Below are positions 54,337 through 60,799 of a stretch of DNA of 60,799 bases, in pieces. The position numbers were made by a program, and so were the translations under genes. This stretch comes from Bradyrhizobium sp. STM 3843 (GTDB taxonomy: Bacteria > Pseudomonadota > Alphaproteobacteria > Rhizobiales > Xanthobacteraceae). The stretch covers positions 1-60,799 of the forward strand of contig NZ_CAFK01000336.1 of assembly GCF_000239815.1 (NCBI RefSeq), written 5' to 3'. Within the stretch, counting starts at the first letter, position 1; each line of letters begins with the position of its first letter. The notes under the pieces are model-generated. The model searched no databases. It was not told the origin of the DNA and saw only the letters and a program-made list of their open reading frames with translations.

Positions 54337-55560
54337 TCAGTTGGTCTTGAACTCGTCCGTCATGATCGGCCCGAACAGCACCCAGCGCTGGCCGTCGAAC
54401 TTCATCATCTGGAACTGCTTGTTGATGCGGTAGTCGTCGGAGCTGGTGTTGACGGACATCCCAGGCAGTCCAAGGTCGGGCACGAAATCCCTGATGTTGG
54501 TGGCCTGCTTCATGATGTTGGCGCGTGTCAGATCGTCGCCGCATTGCTTGAGGATGTGGACCAGGAGCGCTGCCGTTGAGTAGCCATAGGTGGCGTAGCC
54601 GCTATTGGCGTCCTCGCCGGGCGCGTATTTGGCCATGAATTCCTTGTAGCGCTTCATGCCGGGGTCATCGGCCCATTGCGGATCGAGCGGATCCTTGCCG
54701 TAGGCGACAGAGATGATGTCCTTGGCGTTGTCCGGGCCGGCCGGGATCAGCACCTGTCCGACTGCCGAGGCGTTGACCTCCAGGATATGAACCGGCTTCC
54801 AGCCCAGCTCGGCGGCTTTCCGGATCGATTGCGCCGCGAATTTCGGCGTCGACATGTCGTAGAACAGATCGGCGCCCGAGGCCTTCAGCGTCACCAGCTG
54901 GGAGTCCACCGTCGGATCGGACAGCTCGTAGGACAGCTCCTTGACGATCATGCTGGCCTTGGCGCCGAGCCCGTCCTTCAAGCCCTTGACGTAGTCTTTG
55001 CCGAGATCGTCGTTCTGATAGAGGATGCCGATCTTCGCGTTCGGATAGTTCTCCAGAATATACTTGGCGTAGATATGGGCTTCCGACTGGTAGTTGGGGT
55101 TGGCGGAGATCGTCCACGGAAAGTTCTTGGGATCGGTGAAGCGTGACGCGCCGCTTCCCGCCAGGAGCTGCGGCACGCCCTTGCTGTTCAGATATTTCTG
55201 GACAGCGGCGTTCGGCGGGGTCCCGATGATCTGGAAAGTGGTGAGCACCTCATCGCTCTCGACCAGCTTGCGCACCTGCTCGACTGTCTTCGGTGGGCTG
55301 TAGCCGTCGTCATATTGGATCAGGTTGATCTTGCGGCCGTTGACCCCGCCCTGCTCGTTGATCATGCGGATATAGGCGGCCTCTGCCTTGCCGATATTGC
55401 CGAAGGCGGAGGCTGGTCCGCTCAGCGGATTGGTCTGGCCGATCTTGATCTCGGTGTCGCTGGCACCGGGATCGTATTTCGTCTCGGCAAGCGCTGATGT
55501 CGTGAGGCTCGCGCCGAGCATCAGCACGAGAGCGGCGGCCGGTCCCTTCAAACGCGTCAT
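54337..55560 (-). CDS. Branched-chain amino-acid-type ABC transporter substrate-binding protein
   Basis: 407 residues. The signal peptide is MTRLKGPAAALVLMLGASLTTSALA. A Peripla_BP_6 fold follows (TEIKIGQTNPLSGPASAFGN, then YIRMINEQGGVNGRKINL and DDGYSPPKTVEQVRKLVE). No permease or ATPase genes are adjacent. It is divergent from a tetR gene with an operator between them. The substrate is probably an aromatic acid or branched-chain compound, by analogy with such TetR-linked receptors; this is inference. Confidence 0.92.
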   Translation of the reverse strand: MTRLKGPAAALVLMLGASLTTSALAETKYDPGASDTEIKIGQTNPLSGPASAFGNIGKAEAAYIRMINEQGGVNGRKINLIQYDDGYSPPKTVEQVRKLVESDEVLTTFQIIGTPPNAAVQKYLNSKGVPQLLAGSGASRFTDPKNFPWTISANPNYQSEAHIYAKYILENYPNAKIGILYQNDDLGKDYVKGLKDGLGAKASMIVKELSYELSDPTVDSQLVTLKASGADLFYDMSTPKFAAQSIRKAAELGWKPVHILEVNASAVGQVLIPAGPDNAKDIISVAYGKDPLDPQWADDPGMKRYKEFMAKYAPGEDANSGYATYGYSTAALLVHILKQCGDDLTRANIMKQATNIRDFVPDLGLPGMSVNTSSDDYRINKQFQMMKFDGQRWVLFGPIMTDEFKTN

Positions 55561-55703
55561 CCCATGTCCTCCCGTCGGGCGGCCGATCCATCGCCGGCCG
55601 TCATTGGTGGCCAGGGCCTGTCCATACGGAAATCAGTTGTAATCTCAGGAGGTTGTCGCCCCTCCTGAAACGCGACGTGGCTGCAGGCGTCCAGCTCAAT
55701 TTC

Positions 55704-55729
55704 ATTCATTTAGTACTAAATAAATGAAT
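55704..55729. promoter_or_regulatory. Palindromic operator, probably for the adjacent TetR
   Basis: Perfect 9-bp inverted arms attcattta (55704-55712) and taaatgaat (55721-55729). A second, nested palindrome tttagtactaaa spans 55709-55720. It lies 82 bases before the tetR start and 144 bases before the ABC binding-protein start, in a locally AT-rich stretch of an otherwise GC-rich gap. Its size and symmetry suit a TetR dimer pair. Confidence 0.7.
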
Positions 55730-55810
55730 ATGGCAAGGCCTGCCATTGCTTGACCCGAGCAGGCCTGCGCCGCATCGTCGCCGCCGAGGTGATCAGGAAG
55801 GCTGGACGTC

Positions 55811-56500
55811 ATGGCAGAGCCGAAACTCGAGGGGCGCCGCTCGCGGGCGGAGCAGCGCGCCGGGACCGTGAAGCTGATCCTCGACACCAGCGAGGAGCTG
55901 TTCGCGCAGCTCGGCTATTTCGGCGTGACCATCAAGGATGTCGCCGACCGGATGGGCATCCATCCCGCGCTGATCCACTACTACTTCGATGGCAAGAAGG
56001 CGCTGTTCGATGCCGTCTTCGAACGCCGCGTGGACTACGCGGTGAGGCTGCGCACCGCCGAGCTCGATGCCTATGAGGCCGAGGTCGGCGATCGTCCGAC
56101 GGTGGAAGGTGCGCTGCGCGCCTATTATGACGGCGCATTCGAGGTCTACATCAATGACGAGGAGGGCTGGCGCCATTTCGGCCGCATCTTCGCGCAGGTG
56201 AACAACGCGCCCGGTTATGGCGCGGAGAAGATGGACACCTATTTCGATCCGCTGGTGCTGCGCCTGATCGGCCTGCTGCAGAAGGCGCTGCCTGATGCGA
56301 AGCCGGAGGACCTGTTCTGGAGCTTCCAGTTCACCTCGGGCGCCTATTCGCTGATCCTGTCACGGACTGGCCGCATCGACCGTCTGTCGAACGGCCTCTG
56401 TGCGTCCGACGATTTCGCCGCCGTGCGCGAGCGGTTCGTGACCTTCATGGCGGCGGGCTTCGAGGCGCTCTACAAGCGCGGCAAGGCCAAGTCGGCATGA
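55811..56500 (+). CDS. TetR/AcrR family transcriptional regulator
   Basis: 229 residues. The N-terminal HTH is ILDTSEELFAQLGYFGVTIKDV followed by ADRMGIHPALIHYYFDGKKALFDAVF, a typical TetR pattern at about residues 23-70. The C-terminal ligand-binding part is family-specific. It probably represses the divergent ABC binding-protein gene and itself through the palindrome at 55704-55729. The inducer is unknown. Confidence 0.94.
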   Translation: MAEPKLEGRRSRAEQRAGTVKLILDTSEELFAQLGYFGVTIKDVADRMGIHPALIHYYFDGKKALFDAVFERRVDYAVRLRTAELDAYEAEVGDRPTVEGALRAYYDGAFEVYINDEEGWRHFGRIFAQVNNAPGYGAEKMDTYFDPLVLRLIGLLQKALPDAKPEDLFWSFQFTSGAYSLILSRTGRIDRLSNGLCASDDFAAVRERFVTFMAAGFEALYKRGKAKSA

Positions 56501-56670
56501 GGCGCGAACGGCGTGCCTTCGCCTGAGGAGCGCTATCCAGCGCTCGCGCCTTGTCACCCCTCGAGTGCAGTCATGATCACGGCCGGGGCGCAGTCGCGAT
56601 GCACCGTTTCTCGACCAGATCGCCATTCTCAGTTACAATCCCCTGAGTTGGACATGCGGGCGTGGTTCTG

Positions 56671-57222
56671 ATGCTGAGCTATCCTCACCTCACGTCAATC
56701 CTGCAAGCATTGCGGCCGCCTTTGACCGAGGCGGTCGTGACTTCGACGCTCGCTCCGCGGCTCGTCGAAACCTGGTTGAATGACTATGCGCGCACCGCCG
56801 GCAATTACGACATCGTGGAAACACGGGCGGACGGTTTCTCCTATCTGTTCGACATCTCGGCCGAGCGCTTGATCGCGGCGTGGGGACTCAGCAAGGGCAA
56901 GGATGCTTCCCCACGCGCAATCATCGCAACCAGGATGAAAGGTCATCCGCTCACCAACATGGTGGGCGGCAAACGCTATCACCGGGGGCACGCCGTCCCG
57001 CACACCATGGGCGGGCGGACCGATATCAATCTGGTTCCACAGCTTGGCGTGATCAATTCAGGCCGCTTTCAGGAGCTTGAGCGTTTGTCTGTTGCGACGC
57101 CAGGCTCGCTGTATTTCACCTATTGGCGATATCCGGACGCGCGCACGCAGCGACCGTCCGGTGTCGAGCAGGGCTGTCTCATTGCGGGCTCCGCTCCCTA
57201 CATCGCCGAACTGCGAAACTGA
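56671..57222 (+). CDS. Small RGH-motif nuclease-like protein
   Basis: 183 residues from ATG 56671; GTG 56662 is in frame. The C-terminal half reads YHRGHAVPHTMGG (R105, H107), then DINLVPQLGVINSGRFQELE with N120, Q124, N129 and E135/E137. This spacing fits the beta-beta-alpha metal fold of DNA/RNA non-specific endonucleases, with His before RGH instead of the usual Asp. There is no signal peptide or fused secretion domain. Such domains are common as toxin tips; here it stands alone. No immunity gene is evident. Confidence 0.6.
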   Translation: MLSYPHLTSILQALRPPLTEAVVTSTLAPRLVETWLNDYARTAGNYDIVETRADGFSYLFDISAERLIAAWGLSKGKDASPRAIIATRMKGHPLTNMVGGKRYHRGHAVPHTMGGRTDINLVPQLGVINSGRFQELERLSVATPGSLYFTYWRYPDARTQRPSGVEQGCLIAGSAPYIAELRN

Positions 57223-57291
57223 AGCCGGAGCGCAGGGACTCACCTCTTTGAGAAGGTTCGGTGCAAGCTCAGCGCAACCCGCGGCATCGCC

Positions 57292-58503
57292 TCACCGCAT
57301 CTCCTTGGCCCGCTGCCGTCGCAGAAAATCGCTGTAGAGCTGCGCGGCCTGTTCGGGCGTGAGATTGACCTGAGCCTTGCGCTCCTGGAGAAACCTGCGG
57401 AATTCCGCCGGAGAGCCCTGAATGAGCTGCGACGATGGCTCCGTTCGCGCGCCGTCGAGCCATTGCTGCGCCGCTTTGAAACGGATCAGTCCCGGCACCG
57501 CGGCCGACAGCACGGTGTCGCGCCATTTGGGATTGCGCGGCGGCGACTGCAGGATCTGGATCTTGTCGAACAGCGCATTCACGAACCGCGCCGTGCGCCG
57601 GTAACGCTCGCTCTGTTCGGGCCAGTTATAGACCATGAGGACGGTGGGCGCCGCGACCGTCTCGATCTTGACGCCCGGCGGCACCAGGTTCGGATACTGC
57701 TCGGAGGTGAAGTTGGAGGGGAAATAGATGTCCTGCAGCGCCCGGTCGTAGGGGATCGAAAGCAGATGCAGCTTGCCGCCGTCGTTCTTGACGCCTTTGA
57801 TGATCGGCGCGTCCCTCGATACTGAGGCGATCCAGGCGTCTCCCTGGCCGTCGATGAGCTTCTGCAGGCCGCCGGTGGGATCGGTCTGGTCATCGATATC
57901 GGCCTCGATGCCGAAGCGTCGGAAGATCGCCCGCGCCGCCGGCAGGCCGATCGAGCGTTCGGCGAACACGCGCTTGCCGGTGAGATCCTGCAGGCTATGG
58001 ATCTCCGGCCGCGCGATGATGTGAACCTCGTTGTAGAACAGCTTGGCGATGTAGCGCACGCGCTGGTTAAGGTCCGGGATGTTGTATTCGTTCTTCACGT
58101 AGTCCAGCGCGTCGGTGGTGACGAAGCCCATATCGATGTTCTTCAACATCACGATGTCGATGAGGTTCTGTGCCGCGCCACGCCCAAGGATCGGCAGCAC
58201 GCGCAGCTTCTCGCCATCGTCCAGCACCGCGGCCATGTCGGAGCCCATCACCGACATCGGACCGCCGATCGGGGCAGTGATCACCGTCACGGTCCCAGAG
58301 TTCAATGCCTCCCGATCCGGCAAAGTGCCCAGGCGCGGCGCTTGGGCTGTGGGGGCTGCCGGGGCTGCTCGGGCGGCTGCGGCGGCGGGCGCGCGCTGCA
58401 GCAGCTGCTGGGCACCGGCGCCGCCGGCCAGCGTCGCGAGCAGTACCGGGATGAGAGCACAAATAACGACGCGCGCTGCGCGATGCACCGAACGCTCCCC
58501 CAA
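57292..58503 (-). CDS. TAXI-family TRAP transporter solute receptor
   Basis: 403 residues. The signal peptide ends near GGAGAQ (about residue 32), followed by an Ala/Pro-rich linker. The NMT1/TAXI fold includes GGPMSVMGSDMAAVLDD, VTTDALDYVKN, LTGKRVFAERSIGLPAARAI and DAWIASVSRDAP. The C-terminal 70 residues (PAEFRRFLQERKAQVNLTPE) extend beyond typical TAXI receptors. No TRAP membrane subunits are adjacent. The ligand is unknown, though family members bind dicarboxylates or glutamate. Confidence 0.88.
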   Translation of the reverse strand: MGERSVHRAARVVICALIPVLLATLAGGAGAQQLLQRAPAAAAARAAPAAPTAQAPRLGTLPDREALNSGTVTVITAPIGGPMSVMGSDMAAVLDDGEKLRVLPILGRGAAQNLIDIVMLKNIDMGFVTTDALDYVKNEYNIPDLNQRVRYIAKLFYNEVHIIARPEIHSLQDLTGKRVFAERSIGLPAARAIFRRFGIEADIDDQTDPTGGLQKLIDGQGDAWIASVSRDAPIIKGVKNDGGKLHLLSIPYDRALQDIYFPSNFTSEQYPNLVPPGVKIETVAAPTVLMVYNWPEQSERYRRTARFVNALFDKIQILQSPPRNPKWRDTVLSAAVPGLIRFKAAQQWLDGARTEPSSQLIQGSPAEFRRFLQERKAQVNLTPEQAAQLYSDFLRRQRAKEMR

Positions 58504-58910
58504 TTGATCTTACTATGCGCGCATAGTTGATTTGGAACCCGGCTGAAATTTGGCCTCCTCTTGGCGAAGACCGGATGACTCCACACCCGTGACGGTATTA
58601 AGTGCCGGTATTTCGTGCCGGTGGAGCGGCTCATCGCGGTGCAATGCGCGGACATTTGTGCTGATTGTGCACCAAACCGGGAGCGAGGCGGCATCGATCG
58701 TCTCGTCGAGCCGGTCCTGCGCGCGCAGACGCGGATTGAACTATCAACTGCAGCGGGTCGTAGGGGGCGTGACCGCGCCCAGATACTTCCAATTTGTCCG
58801 GAGTTCGCTCGTGATCGCGCAGCCCAGCATATTGTTAGCAAGAGGGCGGATGTGGCGAGCTACCCTTCGCCAATGCGTCATACGAGAGGCAACCTCATCC
58901 CGGGCACGGT
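58504..58910. other. Gene-free region between TAXI receptor and hydrolase genes
   Basis: About 400 bases. ORFs on both strands here are arginine/serine-rich shadows without family likeness. I saw no repeat or RNA. The TAXI promoter should lie at the left end, where a modest AT-rich stretch (58500-58550) occurs. Confidence 0.45.
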
Positions 58911-59492
58911 TCAGAGGCGAACCAGGAATTCAAGCACGCGTCTGCTAAGCAGCGTCGCCGCCTCCGCGTCGTATGATGGAAGTGAGCTATCAACGAACAG
59001 GTGCTGCTCGCCGCGGTATAGGAAAAGCTCTGCGTTCTCGATGGTGTCGACGATCTCACGAGCGGAGTCGATGTCGCCGTCCTTGACGAAGATCGGGTCG
59101 TTATCCATCCCGTGAATCTGGACCGGAACACCTTCGGGCCACGGTCCGAAGGCCCATTTGCCGCTGATCGGCAGGCAGGAGTGGAAGAGCAGGGCTCCGC
59201 GACCTCCGGGCCGTGTCTGTGCGAGCTTCTGCGCCGGCAGCACGCCGAATGAGAACCCGGCGTAGACGAGCTCGGGGGCCAATCCGTCCGCAACCCGGAC
59301 GCCGCGCTCGCAAATGTCCTCGATCCTGATCTGGCCGATATAATTGAGGCCCTCGTCGATGCTCGAGAAGGTGCGGCCATCGAACAGGTCCGGCGTGTGC
59401 ACGGTGTGGCCGACAGCCCGCAACTGGTCTGCGAAGGCGCGTACACCGAGCGTCAGCCCCTGTGCATGGTGGAACAACAAAACCTGGGCCAC
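58911..59492 (-). CDS. Dienelactone hydrolase family protein
   Basis: 193 residues. The alpha/beta fold starts QVLLFHHAQGLTLGVRAFAD. The nucleophile is S81 in AGFSFG, where classical dienelactone hydrolases have Cys. Asp is in IHGMDNDPIFVKDGD and His in GEQHLFVDSS. Ring-cleavage lactone hydrolysis is the founding activity, but many members act on other esters. It is not within an aromatic-degradation cluster. Confidence 0.9.
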   Translation of the reverse strand: MAQVLLFHHAQGLTLGVRAFADQLRAVGHTVHTPDLFDGRTFSSIDEGLNYIGQIRIEDICERGVRVADGLAPELVYAGFSFGVLPAQKLAQTRPGGRGALLFHSCLPISGKWAFGPWPEGVPVQIHGMDNDPIFVKDGDIDSAREIVDTIENAELFLYRGEQHLFVDSSLPSYDAEAATLLSRRVLEFLVRL

Positions 59493-59589
59493 AGCGAACC
59501 TCCGGCTGGGTGAGAGGGCGCACGATCGATCACCTTATCGCCTGGCCTCCCTGGCCAGGAAGGAGTGGGCACCGCGCGCTCAAACAGGC

Positions 59590-60286
59590 CTATGCCGCCT
59601 CACCAAAGTGAGAAAACCTGGTCAATATTGCGGTCCTGTACTCACCCGATTTTTCCGAGACCCAAAGCTGCCTGCGGACGGAATTGATGTTCAGGAAGAA
59701 TTCGGCGTAAGGCCAGCCGTTCTGCTCTTCGATCACGACCTTCGTGCGCATGGTGAAATGGCCCTTGTCCGGCACCACCAGACCTCGCAACGGCAACATT
59801 TGGCAGATCAGGGCCTGCTTGTCCGGCCAAGCTGGACGAGCATGCGGCTCAAAGCCGAAGCACTGCTCGAGCCTGCGGAGCACGCGCGTCGTCCGGTCGC
59901 CATGTGAGACCAGCGCCAGCTCCCGTGTCGGGTGGCCACGCGGAATGGTCCATTCCTCACGCCCCGTCAGGACCGGTCGTCCACTCTTGAGCTCCCAGCT
60001 CTCGGCGGCGTCCTTGTGCTCGCCATTCGACAGTCCGAGAACGAGACCGAACCCTGCCGGGTCGCCGGCTGAATTGTTTGCCACTTCGATCCAGAGGTTC
60101 TCGTTCCATCTCCATTCGGTGATGTCAAACACGTAGGCGTCAGAACCGGGAACGAACTCCTGCGGATCGCCTGCGGGATCAGGTCCCGAGCCTCCAGCGC
60201 GAGCCCCTTGGCATCGCTCCGTAGAGCCCCTCCGGAGTTGGGCCTCGTGTAGGCCTCTTCGGCTTCAGCCAGTCGAACAGCCCCAT
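59590..60286 (-). pseudogene. Hypothetical gene broken by a frameshift
   Basis: The natural start is ATG 60286 (MGLFDWLKPKRPTRG), but that frame stops at 60179. Coding character resumes in another frame: GPDPAGDPQEFVPGSDAYVF runs into FDITEWRWNENLWIEVANNS and continues to 59590. The two frames differ by one base, and a CCCC run near 60204-60207 is the likely indel site. Rejoined, the protein is about 230 residues with no recognised family. It is either a real pseudogene or a sequencing error; the downstream part alone could start at GTG 60132 (180 residues). Confidence 0.6.
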
Positions 60287-60799
60287 CGTCTCTTCCCCTT
60301 GGCAATGTTTCGGCCGGACTAACAAGCATAGGCCGCGCTCGCCCACAAGCTGTGGATGCCTTCTGACTCTCGCCAGTATCCGCGACCACGGAGGTCGATA
60401 CACTGGGCCCGGAGGCGGATTGACGTGTAGGGTCGCTGCACTTCGCCGTTAACGTCGTCGCTCACCCGTCGGGCAATTCTCGCGTCCCCCTCATGCACAA
60501 ATTGCCCGTCGTGCCACTCTGTCGCACGACTCGCAGCTTGCCTCGTCGGGCAAATCACGACGATGATCTCGGCCATCCCGTTCGCGATGAAGAGGGCGTT
60601 TCGGCCGATCGTCACGAAGCGTAGCGGCGGGGAGCGGTGGACGCATCGGACTTGGGGCTTTGCATGTGCGAGCCGGCGAGCAAGTCTGGTGCGGACGGTC
60701 AAGTCGCGTGGTCCTGGCCTCCCGACGCTGAGGCCGCGCGGATGCGAAAGCATCATGCGCAAAGCGGTGGCCAACAAGCCCGGCGCACCGGGGAGATCG
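60287..60799. other. Window end with only a doubtful ORF
   Basis: A minus-strand ORF (60319-60777, 152 residues) includes FVTIGRNALFIANGMAEIIVV and TEWHDGQFVHEGDARIARRV, which look partly protein-like. Its ends are arginine/serine-rich, and it overlaps the leader of the next gene. It may be a decayed gene. I do not call it as a CDS. Confidence 0.35.

Overview
The window looks like chromosome of a Bradyrhizobium-type alphaproteobacterium (Nitrobacteraceae). The support is high GC, many GTG/TTG starts, and alphaproteobacterial gene orders: small SRP RNA-dnaX-ybaB-recR, dapD-dapE, and rpmH-rnpA-yidC-engB-argB. It also has short palindromic elements scattered between genes and a PEP-CTERM-like protein. 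Genus is an inference from protein resemblance; no database was searched.

Layout. Positions 1-32,250 are mostly housekeeping: hrpB helicase, a membrane-anchored aspartic protease, a phosphohexomutase, a six-helix chemoreceptor, Lrp, nudC-HIT, SRP RNA, dnaX-ybaB-recR, an AmpG permease, rmuC, def-fmt-truA, a second chemoreceptor, dapD-dapE, a HAD phosphatase, a DUF1036 protein, and the argB-DUF423-engB-yidC-rnpA-rpmH block. An orphan histidine kinase and tRNA-Arg(ACG) follow. Palindromic elements are interleaved with these genes, and one pair forms 33-bp terminal inverted repeats around a GIY-YIG endonuclease gene.

From the tRNA to about 45,700 the content is accessory. It holds a secreted pentapeptide-repeat protein and a 938-residue Gly/Asn-rich protein with a PEP-CTERM-like tail. 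Next is a three-gene operon encoding a coiled-coil protein, an Hsp100/Clp-type ATPase whose first nucleotide site has lost its Walker lysine, and a membrane protein. An alpha/beta hydrolase, an orphan ParD antitoxin and a DUF2061 protein follow. About 145 bp of the DUF2061 gene end is repeated directly on the far side of the ATPase operon, so that operon lies between direct repeats.

From 45,700 to the end are hisC, a GNAT protein, a pentapeptide/LprI-like secreted protein, a DraT-type ADP-ribosyltransferase with no nif genes nearby, three tiny ORFs, a PAS protein, an aldo/keto reductase and a serine hydrolase. A branched-chain-type ABC binding protein follows, divergent from a TetR gene with a clear palindromic operator between them. 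A small RGH-motif nuclease, a TAXI receptor, a dienelactone hydrolase and a frameshifted hypothetical gene close the window.
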